From positions 24,484,917 through 24,548,916 of the forward strand of contig OX422184.1 of the NCBI GenBank assembly GCA_949130485.1: a stretch of DNA of 64,000 nucleotides, read 5' to 3'. Below are positions 44,460 through 58,000 of this stretch, in pieces. Each line of letters opens with the position of its first letter. The stretch's first letter is position 1. Below the pieces are notes generated by a model. The model worked only from the letters and a program-made list of their open reading frames with translations. It was not told where the DNA came from and searched no databases. The DNA comes from Agelas oroides. Its lineage: Eukaryota > Porifera > Demospongiae > Agelasida > Agelasidae. Both the position numbers and the translations under genes were made by a program.

Positions 44460-45577
44460 CACAGTTTCAGGGTTAGGGTTAGGGTTTGCTTTAGGGCAAT
44501 CTTGCTTTGACACAAGCTAACTTTCACAAGCAGGCATTATGCACTACTCACAGCTACTGACACTACAGCACTCTACTAAAACTCTTTTTTTTTTTTTTTT
44601 TTTAAGTCGATCTAAGCTTATCTTCAAAGTTCTGACCACCACATGAATGGTTCCGCCAGGCCACATATTAACTAACTTAATTATAAACTGATTATTGGAT
44701 GCCAATGCCGACAGGAAATGGGGAAATCCCCAATCTTACGGACAGTGAACGGATGAAGACTCCCAAAACTGATTGTGTGCCACTAGTTTAAGAAGACAAA
44801 GAAGTCCAGGGGCGGCGGAAGGTACTTGAGATTGGGGGGGCAGCGGGGATGGTGCGTGCGTAAGCACGCACACGCTAGGGGGGTCAGGGGGCATGCCCCC
44901 CCAGAAATTTTTTTTAAATTAGGTGCTCTGAGATCGCTTCTGAGGCCATATTTGTACCCAAATGCCACTAGTCCGACTAGAGTACATGGCGAGAGTAATA
45001 CCTCCGTTCGCCACGATACACGTCAGTCGTCACGAGGCGTTTCAGTCACTATACTCTATAGTCGACCGTAGGTTGCGGGCCTGATGAGGTGGGCATCTTA
45101 TAGACGAACTGACGACCTGGACAAGAACAGTTTCTACTTTGTACTACACTCTGAAACTAGTTCAGTGATCACCACGCCTAACAGCTTGAATTGAAGGGGG
45201 TGCAGTGCAGTGGCAGTGCACGTGTTTGTCTAATTAAAAGTAAATAAACTTATCCAGTCACACCCACAGGAAAACCTACTACGACCTAGTCTCGCGGCTA
45301 TGCGAGGCTATTAAACTACGACGATGGTTTGTGCTGGATACCGTACGGTAAGTAAACGACGCATCGTTGACACTGGCATTTTGATAGTAACTGTTGTATA
45401 TTATTACACATCAAGTAGCAGTAGCCATCTTCGGATTGGGGGGGCAAGGCCCCCCCAATCTGTACTTTGGGGGGGCATTCGCCCCCCCTGCCCCCCCTGC
45501 TCCGCCGCCCCTGAAATCTATCAGCTTGGATTCCAGGTTTGTTGACCTTGAAAACACAGGGTTTCCTGCCACCTTAA
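44460..45577 (-). mobile_element. TTAA-type element, second copy, with nested insertion
   Basis: This is an inverted, internally deleted relative of 18105-19126. It ends CCTGCCACC followed by TTAA at 45574-45577. Shared phrases include GGTTTGCTTTAGGGCAATCT, the long T-run (44584-44605), AAGTCGATCTAAGCTTAT and AAACTGATTATTGGATG. The other end is not found. A hAT-like element (44807-45513) splits it between AAAGAAGTC and ATCTATCAGC, which are contiguous (with the same sense) in the first copy. Confidence 0.82.
44807..45513. mobile_element. hAT-like element nested in the TTAA-type element
   Basis: The left end CAGGGGCGGCGGAAGG and right end GCTCCGCCGCCCCTG are inverted termini with the CAG-GGGCG form common to hAT elements. 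Subterminal G-runs and C-runs (GGGGGGGCA, GCCCCCCC) are also mirrored. The host element is interrupted at a site identifiable from the uninterrupted copy at 18150-18165. Flanks GAAGTC and GAAATC may be an imperfect part of the target duplication. No transposase frame was found. Confidence 0.85.
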
Positions 45578-46904
45578 GTTAGAGTTTGAACCGCCATAGG
45601 CTCCCATAGGAAACATGAAGTATGTGTAACGGAAATGTAATGGACGTTTCCAAAGAGTGTGAAGTCCGTGTCATTGCATTTCTGGCAATGGAAAATGGCC
45701 ATGTACCCAAACCACTACACTCGTCTCACAACGTCGTCGGCATCCTCATTGTGGCCACCTCTCGTGTAGTATCTCGCCATTGTTGCCCGGGCTCCAGTAT
45801 TGCTGCTGCTGCTGCTCCTGGGACAGCTAAAGTTAGCTACAGCCATCTACGTTTTAGTCTTTGAAGAAACTCAGACCGGTCGGGCTGATGGGTACTAATA
45901 TTCATAGGGTACTTATGTTCGCTTGGGTACTACTATTCAGGAAATTGGTAGCAACGGCTTTGATAGGTACTTACATTCATAAGATACTTGTAATTGATGG
46001 TTACTTATACTCCCGAGTTTACGGCATACCAACTAACACCAGTAAGACTTTCAAACAAATATGGAAGATGCATGATAAGCATTAGCATGATCAATATTAA
46101 CCCTTAATTGCATATCTTGGGAAGTACACTGTGATAACATTTCAATCATTCTAATCAGAAAGTCAGTGGACTCTCTCATGTAGGCACATTCAACTACAGT
46201 GCTTCTTCAATGAAAGCACATACAGTGCAAAACCCTCGGTGTTTGATGCATGTTTTGGTTCATTGAGTGATAATAATGAAATGAAAATGTTCAACTTTAA
46301 GTGCTATAACTGGCAATAACCCTGTCGTTATGCTCTTATGTAATGTTATTATGCTGACATGGGAAAGCATAGCTATGCCAGTATAACGTCCCAAGGTGTA
46401 TAGCGTGGTGTGAGGATTACATAAATAAACATCCTCCACGTTATTTATAACTGGGTTAACAAGCTAGCTAGCTAGCTTAAAGCTAGAACCTGAGCAAATG
46501 TGCAAGCAGCAGGAATGCAATATGCATAGGACGCGCACGCGCGCGTGCATAAACATGTATGTATCACGTGTGCCAGCATAGTGCCAGGTCAGCAGATACA
46601 CAACCGATGAAAGCCAAGAAGCTTTCGAGGATAGTGGCTATTTTAGTAAGATCAGTGACAAGTCAGCTGTGTTGTAGGAGCTATCACTATCCCTACACAC
46701 TAGTCTGTCTCTCTTGTCCACCGAGAGCTCGTCATCATCGTCAAGAAGCCAGGAAGGCAGTGGTGGTCAGAAAATCACACCAGAACTTTTGAATGAAGCA
46801 TTTTCAGCAAAAGCCACACAACTAAAATCTTGAAAACGCCATAAACAACCATATGACACCTCACTTGAGACGTATAAACGAGCTATGTAGCTGCTAGCGT
46901 GGTA

Positions 46905-46942
46905 ACAGACAGACAGACAGACAGACACACACACACACAAAA
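46905..46942. repeat. (AGAC)n and (AC)n microsatellite
   Basis: About five AGAC units run directly into about six AC units. Next to it is a GC palindrome, GGCGCATGCGCGCC, near 46961. No gene is associated. Confidence 0.9.
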
Positions 46943-47087
46943 CGACTACTGTAACCCTACGGCGCATGCGCGCCGAGGGTTAACAAAGTACACTTGTCAC
47001 AGCACACAACCCTATATGAACACTCAGATTCTTCATAACTTCAAATTCACGTCAAGAAAGCTATTCACAGCACCCTGCGGGTGCTTG

Positions 47088-47188
47088 GTCTCATGCCCAG
47101 ACTCCACCCAGCTAATGAGAGGAGAAGGAATCTGGTGTCACAAGTTCAAATCCTCACACGAGCTGGGTGGAGTCTGGTCTCAAGACTA
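47088..47188. repeat. Foldback repeat with AGACTCCACCCAGCT arms
   Basis: The left arm TCTCATGCCCAGACTCCACC then CAGCT and the right arm AGCTGGGTGGAGTCTGGTCT then CAAGACTAG pair over about 30 bases with a short centre. It resembles the TAGTCTCG family. It lies 450 bases upstream of the main gene's first exon. Confidence 0.7.
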
Positions 47189-47282
47189 GTGATCAGTATG
47201 CCATTTTCTACTTTTACACACCTCCGTACACACAGTCTCATTCCCAGACCAAAAACCATGATCAATACATCAGGAAAGTACA

Positions 47283-47565
47283 GAAAAAAGAAAATACAAA
47301 CATTAAAAGTGAGAAAACATGCAGGGATGCATGGCATGCCAAGAGATGCCAAGAGATGCCAAGAGGTACACACCAAGGTAGGGATGATACAAAAGTATGA
47401 ATCCGATCATCCTTTTTCCCTACAGTATGCACTCTGGTGTGAAAAAATGCAAGGATAGGGCTTCATATTTAACATTTGTATCATCCCTACCTTGGTTGTG
47501 TACTTTTTGGCATGCTATCCCTAGATAAACATCTTTTTCATTTTTAATGTTTATATTTTCTTCTA
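47283..47565. mobile_element. Foldback MITE just upstream of the main gene's first exon
   Basis: The left arm holds AGAAAATACAAACATTAAAA and GAGGTACACACCAAGGTAGG GATGATACAAA. The right arm mirrors it: TTTGTATCATCCCTACCTTG, GTGTACTTTTTGGCATGC and TTTAATGTTTATATTTTCTT. AGAGATGCC is tandemly repeated in the left arm. It ends about 75 bases before the acceptor of the IgGFc exon. Confidence 0.75.
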
Positions 47566-47641
47566 ATTAGCTACCGGGTATATCAGTTGATCAGGCCCCC
47601 AAAATTTTGACTCAATAAAATGATCTTAATGCTGGCTTCAG

Positions 47642-49011
47642 TGTGTTCTGTACATTGTATGCATCTACCAAACCTGCAGCTAGCAGCTATGGCAAGGAAT
47701 TCTTCATTGCTGTTCCTTCAACCTTTCGCTTTGGTCTAACATCTCAACTCATCATTGGAACATTTGCAAGTAATGCCAGTTACTCGGTGGAAACTGCTGC
47801 AGGAGTGATTCAGACAGGAATTGTGCACTATAGTAGCCCAGCTACCACTACTTTCAATACTACTGATATCTTAGTGGCTGGGAGTGAGTACGCACATCGG
47901 AATAAAGGAATGCATGTTCAAGCAACAGGATTGGAGCCTATTTTCATTCTTGTTACAAACATAAACATTTTAGGTTTTGGGGACTATCTTGCTTATCCCT
48001 GTCAGAACTTTGAAACTGATGACTATGAGTACTACGCTATTTCAACGACCTCCACATCATTAGGTTTCCGTAGCCAAGTTGTACTAGTTGCTTGTGAAGA
48101 TGATACTGAGGTCACGATTACACCGACTGAGACTGTCAACCTCCCTAGGGATGCCCAGGATTCAGATAGCAGTCTGATTGAAATTCTCGCTGGGGATTAT
48201 CACACAGTCACCCTTAATCAGATGCAAACTCTTCTCCTTTCCACAATGGGTGCTGACCTAACTGGTACCAAGATTGTTTCCAACAAGCCACTGACAGTCA
48301 TCAGTGGACATGAATGTGGTAATGTACCTGAATCACTTAATTTCTGTGAGCAGCTAGCTGTTCAGGTCCCTCCCACTTCAACCTGGGGAAGTGAGTTTCT
48401 CCTTGCTCCATTTACTGGAAGGACCAGTGGACAGTACTACAAGGTTGTAGCCTCATGCAATGACACGACAGTAGTCTACAAGTGTGGAACGTCTAACATA
48501 ACAGGCACTATTCTAACAAACCCTGGACAGTCATTCCTCTTCAGAACTGAGTTAACAGACTACTGCTACCTGTTCACCAGTAAACCAGTGTTAGTGGTTC
48601 AGATGGCCACAGGAGGATCTGTAGATAATCTTGGAGACCCAGTGATGGCGATTGTCCCTCCAATTCCACAGTATGTTAGCAGTGCTAGCTTCTTATCCCT
48701 GGAGACAGTCACTTTTGACACCCATTCCATCTCAGTTACTGTGGCAAAAAAGCATTTCCGTTCACTTGACATTCTCTTTGATGGAATGCCCTTGAACTGT
48801 GTCTGGAATGAGATAGTAAACCTGGATGACCGTGTTGTTGGCTTTGGCTGCAACATGAATGTCACTGCTGGCTCTCACATTGTATCCCACAGTGCTGAAG
48901 GTGGACTGCTGTCTGTGATGGCCTATGGATTTGACAGTACTCCCTTATGGGGATATGCATACACTGCTGGGATGAACATTCAACTAAGAAAACCATCTGT
49001 CAATGAAACAG
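47642..49011 (+). CDS. Exon: IgGFc-binding-type N-terminal domain
   Basis: The exon follows GGCTTCAG and ends at GTACAT in phase 1. It is open over about 456 codons with no break. Landmarks are KEFFIAVPSTFRFGLTSQ, GFGDYLAYPCQNFE, SQVVLVACEDDTEVTITP, SLIEILAGDYHT, VISGHECGNVPESL, WGSEFLLAPFTGRT and EGGLLSVMAYGFDS. Conserved Cys pairs (HECGN...FCEQ, TDYC) are kept. The frame enters in phase 2, so at least one upstream exon, presumably with the signal peptide, is needed. The apparent GTG start at 47643 is not a start codon. Confidence 0.9.
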
Positions 49012-52000
49012 GTACATTTTTAACTTCTAAGTAGCACTTCTCTGATGGATGTTACACACTTTTGTTCTGTCATATTCAGGTCCAGATGTTCCTGTTGAGT
49101 TTCCAGAAGTCATTCCTTACTTTGACTTGGAGAGTTTCCCTGGTGTGGTGGACCTGAGGAGAGTGAAGGATGCCAACTCAGAACCCATTAACATTCCTCT
49201 TGGTCTCCTGTTTGGAGATCGTGTAGTGACAACAGCATATGTAAGAATAATACATTGTACAAAGTATTTTGTTATGTCAACTTTCCTAAGTAACTTTATT
49301 CCTTAAATTGACCACAACTTTAGTAGCCTAAATGTGGGTTAAAAACCATACTTGAGCTGGTTCCTTTTGTTTTTCCTAGGTAAGTGAAAATGGTGTTGTT
49401 TCTTTTGATGCTGAATGGAAGTTTGCTCATCCCAGTCGTTTTCCAACTGACTACTTCTACACTCGGAATGCATATGTAGTTGCCCCATTCTGGAGTGATA
49501 ATGATATTCGCAAAGAAGGGGTAGTTCGTTATGTTGCCATCAAGGAAGGAGAGAGTGCTAGGGGTGATGAGATGCTCAGATTAGCTAGTGGCTTTGTTCA
49601 GGGTCAGCGTCAAGAGAATGATACAAGGAGTGAGTTCAATGGCACATGGATGCTAGTGGCCCAGTGGGACCATGTTCACCCTGATCCCCATGGAGCAGAT
49701 GACCACATGGGCATTCCTAAGGCTCTATTGGAGCGGGTAGGTAATGTTGAAATTTACCTGTGAGTAGTTATCCTGTTGATGAGCTGAAATACTTTCTTGT
49801 CACAGACAAACACCTACCAGGTAGTCATCATTACCGATGGTGTCTATTCCAGCACCTTGTTCACGTATACATGTGGTGACCTAGAGTGGAGTACAACAGG
49901 AAGCAGGCCAGCTGTTGTGGGTTACAATGCTGGAGGAACTTACTTTGAGAACCATCGCTCCTCTGGTTTTGACACAGTTGCCAATGATGTATCGTGTGTT
50001 GTTGAGCTGAGGCGGTCCAAACGGCAGGCTGATGGTATGATGCCAACTACTGTGGGGGTAGATATTGATGTAGATGCACTCCTAATGCGAAGAACAGCTG
50101 AATGCCGAGAGAGATTTACAGCTGATGAGCAATTTATTCCTAATCCCAACAACACATTTGCTGCTCCAGTACAGCCCTGTCCATGTACCCTCCACCAAGC
50201 TAGAAATGACCCACGATTCACAACTGACACACTTTTTAGACCTGACGCTAACTGTTACATTCAGGACTTAAATTCTGCAGCTACTGGAAATAATGCAGTT
50301 GGACAAATCTCATATGGACAGCAATGTTGCTATAACAATAGTGGGTAAGTTTCACCACTACATGTTTCATGTTATGTCTGAGTGTATCTGCATGGATGTA
50401 ATATCATGACCCACCAACTGGTCTGTTCAATGCAGTGCTCTATATACATCTCCCCCTGATGCTGGAACACTGCTGATCTATAAACCAGAAGATTATGACA
50501 AGCAATTTTATGACACATGCTGTACTGGAAATGGTCCTGGATGTGACCGTTTCTACTCACGTCGTGCTATAGGTACCCATGAAGGATACAGTCCGCCAGC
50601 TTGTTGTGGTGAGTGTGCACCTTTATACAACAAATTCAATATATCAAACATCTTTGCATGCTAATGACACAGCACAACTTCAATGATTTTTACAGGATAT
50701 GGTTGCGGGGACCCACACTACAGAGATGTTACTGGTCGTCGGTTTGATTTCCATGGTGATGATGAGTTTCTCTTAATAGATATAGGTTCAGAACACAGCC
50801 AGCTACAAGGTATCCTGAGCACACTGGGTAGGTCAACTAGAAGGGTTGCTGTGCACAGATCTTTTGCTTTAGGAGAACCAGGAAAATTTGCCTACCAGGT
50901 GAGCTTAGTATAGGAAAAGGTATGACCTATAGTGATGGCACCAATTTGTAGATAAAGTCCACATGCTAATTAAGGTAGATGTGGGTGGAAAGTTAGGGTT
51001 ACTAAATGATCAAGGTTACAGTTTACTTTAGGTGGGTCTGCACTGAGTTTTTGCCATTATGCTTCCTGCTTGAGCGTACCTGCTTTTCTAAAATTTAGTA
51101 GGCATATTAGGCACAGGCCTACTTTAGAGTAATTTACCTTGATTTAGTTTTATAGCTATTACAAACCGTTTGGTGACTGCCCTATATTCCATTCTAACCT
51201 CCTCAAATTATTGCATGCCAGAGCCATTGTTCAAGGTATAATGTTCTACTGCTATTCAAATGCACAACTTTGATTGTACATTGCACGTGTCAAAACATAT
51301 ACAGTTTGCCAACACATTGGAAGCATACACTGATAACTCTTTATGTCAGTATACACAACAATAGCTGTTCCTTCAAGAGGAAATACAACAATCAACACAT
51401 TTGAACAATGAATTTATGTGGTAGAACACACTAGCTAGAGAGTTGTGGTGGCATGTCTCCTAGGCAAAATTTTAAGTTCTCAGATCACTTATACCGTGAC
51501 ATGCTGGTAGCTGACTTGTGTGCAAAGATAGACATGAAATCCACCAAACAAAAATCCAGGATCTGGCTGGAATTTGCAATTGTACCCAAGACCTTCTGAA
51601 TACAAGTTAGATGCTTTATCAACTTAGCAATTTAGTCCCCTACATAAGTATCAATGCTGCTTATGTAGCTGGTATTGTACTCCTCTGCCACTTTGTGCAC
51701 ATCCGGTGTGACTCTCAGGTGCATGATAAGTTCAGTTAGCGCTAATTAGTGAACTAGAGATGGAAGTCTTTGGTGATGAAAAGCAATCTATTAGATTGAC
51801 ATATGGAACAGCCTGTATCACATGTGCAGGCAGAAATTTTTGTAGGGGCAGTGCCCTCTGGTTTCGCCACCTCCATGGTACCCAAGGATGCTCACAATAT
51901 GCAATATATATATTTGTGAGTATAATGCTACCAAGGGTGCATCGAGCCGCCGAAGGCACCTGCAGCGTTAGTCTTCGACGAAGGCGTAGCGTCTCAGATA

Positions 52001-55000
52001 CAGAAGGTACTTCACTGCCATAGAGAATGATAGGATTAGCATACATCGAGCTGTTGATGAGAACGGCGAATTTTCGAGCTGCTTCCGACGATAGGCCCGC
52101 TACCCCAGGTTGGTGAATAACCTGACTGGAAGAGACGGTCTTCCTTCGCTTGGATGGCGTTTCTTAAGTACTACCGAAATCGGTATAGCACTTCTCTGCC
52201 ATCTCCTGGGATAACTTTCCGTTGAACGTTCGTACTATGATCGTACCGTACATGACTTTTCACGTGTTTAACGTCTTTAGAGAAATCAGGAACATCAATG
52301 GCCACCCTCCTGAACCCTCCCGAGTCATCTCAGTTAATGGCATCACCTTTCAAGGAGATGCCCTCCTCAAAGGTTGGACCTCCTACTTGTCCAGATTTGG
52401 CTGCTTACACCCTGTCACCTCCTACAGACTTTACTCCACACTCTCTCTTCCCATCATGCTGTATTGATGTGAGCTATGGTCTATATCTAAAACTGAGTCG
52501 CTTATGCTGGAACGCACCCACCGGAAGATCCTAAGAACCATCCAAGGCCTCCCTGTCAGATGCCCTAGTGTAGCTCTGACTAGTCTCCTAGGCTCCAGGG
52601 ACATATCTTCATTCATATCACAGCAACAACTCACCTTTATCAACTCCATCACATCCATGTCCACTACTGACCTTCCCAGACTGATCCTTGAACAACCGTT
52701 GACTAACCCATCGCTTTCTGGGATCATCCCCCTGTGGCAACAACTTCTGGACAATCTCCACCTCCCATCCCTTGAACAGCTGATCTCCACCCCAAGGGGC
52801 AAAGCCTCCTGGAAAAACTCCAGCAAAAGGCTGCTAAACATCAATCAGTACATCGCCCTCACTGAAGAGTGTCCAGACTATCCGATTGGCTACTGCGACC
52901 TCCCCCTCGGTAAGCCCTCCCACCATTGGTCCTCCACCCTGCACCATTGGTCCTCCATCCTACACGATCGACAAGCCACCATCAGAACCAACTTTCGACT
53001 TAGAATGCTGGTTGGCTGTGATGGCCTGGAGGCTGACGCCTCGAGGTTTCGACGCAGGATGAATGGCACAGCCCCCGGCGACTCCACCTGCAAGCTGTAT
53101 CTCACTGCACCTGAGGACCCCGTCCACTTCATCTTGCGCTGCCCCTCCCTCTCCACCCGCCGCCATGAATTACTCTCAAATGCACCCCCCCACGTTAAAT
53201 CGCTACTCCCTGATATTAACTTTGACCCAGACTGCTTTGTTGACATCATGCTCGGTTGTGTATGGATTAAGGACCACGCAACACAGGTGTACATTGTGGA
53301 CTATTTAGACCAACTCCGTGCACACCGGAACGCACTACTACTCCAGCCCGGCCCTATAGGCCTATAGCCCAACTAGGGATACTCTCCTAGAAAGGAGATT
53401 ACAAAGACGAAGAAGAAGTTTAACCAGAAACATTATTTTTAGTAACACTCAGCACTATTGCCGTCTATACAGAGGCTACCGAAAGTTGCATGCACTCTCG
53501 CCGCCTTCGGCGGCTCGATGTGCCCTTGATGCTATAGAATGTATTAAAGTGCTTTTCACACCTGATGTTGTATCTTAAATTGCATGTGGCTTTTTTGATC
53601 TGCCCACACAAGTTGAACAGTGACTTGACCTCTTTACATCTGCTATTACAAATCTATGTAATGAAAAACACATATGTAGTAAGTCATATGGCACTAATGA
53701 GGGTGTACTAGGATGAATGTCCATTTTCTCTAGCTCTGGAAATAAATTACATCGTCATTTGTTATGTTAATCCTTTTTCTTGTCATGCAACAAAATTCAT
53801 GTGGCGGTGTATCCTTCATTTCAGCTGGCCAACCCTGTGAATTTTCAGTTTATAATACTGAAGACTCAAGGAGAAGGGACAGAGAATGGTCCTGTTGATA
53901 TTTTGAACCAACTTGGCGTGGGAATGACCTACACAGACAGCACGAAGAGGCTTAGCATAACACGTACTGGGCAAAGGAGAATTTCAGTCATTTTCAGTAG
54001 TGGTCTCTTCTTTGACCTGATCTGGTATTCTCAACATGGAGATGTACAGAATGTCAAAGTTCTTGAAAAGTATACAGCTGTAAACCAGTCACATGGAATT
54101 ATGGGAAGCACATCATCTGGAAACTGTTGAGTTATTATCATCAAATATAGTATTCAAATCTATAAACTATGTATTTAAGTTTGCTCAGTAACACCACCTC
54201 TTAATTATGAGTGATCAGCCATTAATATTCACTTTAAAAGGTCCAAATCTTTGTATTTCCAGGGCAAATACAACCAGAGCAAAGCATGTTTGCAATCCAC
54301 CGTGATCCTGCTCTTGGTCGAAAACGTCGTCAAGTTACTGGACCCAACTTAGACTTCATCTTCCCTGATCCACCAGTACCATTTTCAATAGAGAACCTCA
54401 ACTACACAGATGAGCAAAGAGAGTTCTGCAATAACATCACAGAGTGTATGTTTGACTTGTTGTTCACTGCGGATATGGAGATTGCAGGAAACACCATGGA
54501 GACAAATGTGGAGGCTACAAGACAAAGAATTCAATTGAGTAAGTTAGAAATAATTATTACCAACAGACATTTACATAAGATCAACACTCCACCACAATTT
54601 TGATACATCATGTGAACTTTCTGCTCAGAGAAGTGACTTACATAACTGTGTTGACAACTCCATTGTGGAAACAATACCATAAACTCTGGTTATTAGGCAC
54701 ATGTGTCTTTCCTAGTACACAGCATGATTTATAAAATGCATGTGCATTAAGGTGGCAGGGAACCCTGTATTTTCAAGGTCAACATACCTGGAATCCATGC
54801 TGATAGAATTCTTTGTCTTTGTAAACGTTTAGCGCACAGTCCGTTTTGGGAGTCTTCATCCGTTCACTGTCCGTAAAATTGGGGATTTTCCCCATTTCCT
54901 GTCAAATAATCAGTTTATAATTAAGTTAGTTAAGATGTGGCCTGGCAGAACCCCTCATGTGGATTTCCATTAATAGCAGAACGTTAGCATCCGTAAGCTA

Positions 55001-58000
55001 TACAGTGATTTATACAGTTAGGGTGGGGTTAGGGTTGGGTTAGGGCTGGTATAAATACCGTATAGCATACGGATGCTAACATTCTGTCGTTAACGGCTTG
55101 ACCTCAATATGCATGAGAGGAGAAATTGCCTGATTTCCAGCTGGAATTACATGTCTTTAATGAGATTCATTGACCTCAATTGGGGCATTAACAACATTCA
55201 CAAGTGTCCAAGGAGGGTTAATGAGATTCATAGCCCTGTTCTGTTTGGGCTTGAGTCCATGAAAGGCTTAGGGCATACTCATAAATATTCAACATCATTT
55301 ACCCATTCCTTTCAACCCCAAGCCAAGGTGCCAATGTTTCAACAGAAGGTCAATAATGAGGTTCATGAGAGTCAGCATACCCTAACCCTCCCATTGGACG
55401 GCTGACTGAACCCAGGGTTGTTCATGGGTAATGCTGAGGTCTAGTTAAAGCCAACTGATTAATATTCATGATATGCACAAAACAAACCAGATTTTTGAGC
55501 TCTGTCAGGTTTCAGTTAGATTCATAGGCTCAATTAGGGTTAGGGAGATTCGGTTTAATGAGATTAGGGTTAGGGATTTTAGGATTTTAGGGTTAAGGCA
55601 AACTAGGGTTAGGGCTAGGGCTAGACTTAGGGTCTTAAGGTAGGACAACCTTGAACCATAAATCTCTGAGTCATGTGGACGGACGGATGGGTGATGTCTA
55701 AGCGTACACAAGATTCACAAAAAGTTTGTACCAAACTGCTTTCTCTACCTGATAAGGCCAAAAATCTCAATATTTAGTCCCTCAGCTAAAATATAAATTT
55801 GCACTCTCTCCAAGGCTCCACCCCTAGTCTGACCGCATCATCAACACACACACAAAACAAGTAAAAACTTTACGTATGGATTTGTCCTTGGACCACTTCA
55901 ATTCCAATCTACAGTCCAAAACGCACATTTGATCACTATGCTGGCTTTCAAGAAAAATTCGACACACCCCCACTCAAACCAACCAAAACTGAGCCCTGTT
56001 TCAGAAAGCTCAACTCACCCCCTACAAAACTACATATGCTTTTTCCCGCTCACCTCCAGGCCAGGGAGTTATGCCCACAAACCTACTCCCTGCGATTGCC
56101 CCTAGAATGGAGCCAAGTTACACACATTCCTGCTAGCATAAAATCGGGCAGGGCCTACAAGCCCGAAGAGTCAGCTTTCTACAGTACCTTGGCCAGACAA
56201 CTGTGTGATGACACCCGTCTTCCAGGATGGCTCTCTGCTTTTTCCGTGCCACACTCACAAACATTCAAGCCCACTCTGGCAAGTTTTGCACACACAAATA
56301 GCCAACCATCACATTCAACGAGCTAGAAAAAGTTTTTAGTGTGTTTTTTTAAAAGTTTTGGAGGATTTCTTCAAAGTTCCGCCCAGCCACATGGAAGTGC
56401 CGCCAGACCACTACAAAGGGCCACAGGCCACATCAAATGGACACGCCCCCTTGTTGATTCCGGTTGCCACCATGGGAAAGTGTAAACAAGCCAATGAATT
56501 TCAATTGCGCCATTATGGTCACCCGATCATTAATTATTCATGAGCAGAATCAGCCCGATTCGCGATTCAACGTTGTCCTACCTTAAATAGAGCGGTAAGA
56601 AGTCGAGTGAAAACCTTGGCGTTAAAGACAGTGCAGCACACTTCATGGTCATCCTGAAGTCAATCAAGGCAGAGCAGTTTTTTCCCACTTCTGGCTAACA
56701 CAAAGCTCACAAACCACACCCTTCGCTACTTACGTGACTAGAATTTCTCCTAAGCATGGAGCCCCTATCTCCTTTAATACATGTTGGCTGCAAACCACAC
56801 TCTCTTTGAGAGGATGGAGTCTTCTGATTTTGTGTTGATACCAGGTGAGCGTGTCTAACAATCTAGCTACTATACAGCACTGTGTGTCTAATCTCGCAAG
56901 CCAGACTCTTTCCGTTTTGCAACGCAGATCGCTTTCAGTATGCGGCATGCGCACATACTGAGGGCTCACTAAGTTCACCCAACTTGGTGTGGTGACATCA
57001 GAAGAGATACTACATGATCACATAATTGTAACAATTAACCCAAAGCCAAAAGTGTGGATGTAAGCTAAACGAATGTATATGTAGCTATGGAAAAAGTTGC
57101 GATGGGTACAATGGGTGTGCAAGGTTCTTAACAAGGCTGAAGATGTTTGGTAGTTAAAATGGCTTCCTGTCACTTACCTTGGGTCGAACTGGCAACCTAC
57201 AAGTTTAGTGTGCGAGGTGAGTCATAATGACCAATTGTAACTAGCCAGATGGCTTCAGTTCAATCGAAATCCCAATGCACCTGTCGTGACATAGTCCATA
57301 GCAGAGGTTACTATAATCATGACAGGGTCCCAGTGGCGGATTTAGGGGGGGTAAGGGGGGTGCAAATGCACCCCCCTTTGGCGGCTAGTAATGTATTTTG
57401 CGTACATAACTGCATGAGTCCATCAAATGATTATGCAGCAGTGGCATGCAGCAACAACAACCAGGTACAGTTACACACTCACGTATCAGTTCCTTACTGA
57501 TCTCCAGACGTTTGACTAGGCCTCGAGTTGCTTCGAGATATTCAGTTCGGCCCGAGGGGTCCGCCACGGCGTGCCTCGGCGTACGAGATTTCGAAATCCA
57601 CTGGATTTCACGTGGATTTCGGATTTCAGAGTGGATTTCTGGATTTCACAGTGGATTTCTGGATTTCAGTTTGGATTTCTGCCGACAGGTTTCTTAAAAC
57701 AGCACTGTCGGACAGTGTACGAGATTTCTTTTGTGACGGACCCCTCGGTTCGGCCTTCCAGCTATATTTTGTATGAATGCGTTCACGTGACCGAAAGTGG
57801 GCGTGGCAACCCTAAAATTTCCCGCGCGCTTCGCGCGCCAGTGACAGAACCCCCCTTTCTAAATTTCTAGATCCGCCACTGGGTCCCTATAATCACGTAA
57901 AAATGGGAACCCCGGGATGCCCATATTTATGGGGTGTGTATACTTTCATGACACTGGAGGCAGCTATTTAGGACTGGTACAGCCGTTGTGATGTCTGTGT

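Noticed and set aside
45294-45312. CTCGCGGCTATGCGAG hairpin as a possible tRNA arm
   Set aside because: No cloverleaf, T-loop or acceptor stem could be formed around it; it is inside a hAT-like element.
46517-46545. GCGCACGCGCGCGTGC palindrome as a possible regulatory site
   Set aside because: No gene start nearby and the sequence is of simple-repeat type.
52890-53294. 134-codon minus ORF opposite the LINE relic
   Set aside because: It is the shadow of the plus-strand reverse transcriptase C-terminal frame.
56036-56326. 96-codon plus ORF from an ATG
   Set aside because: No domain signal and it lies within the long intron of the main gene. Composition alone can explain it.
57446-57870. Overlapping 82- to 99-codon ORFs with DFWIS/FLDF repeats
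   Set aside because: They translate the GTGGATTTCTGGATTTCA tandem repeat inside a hAT-like element.
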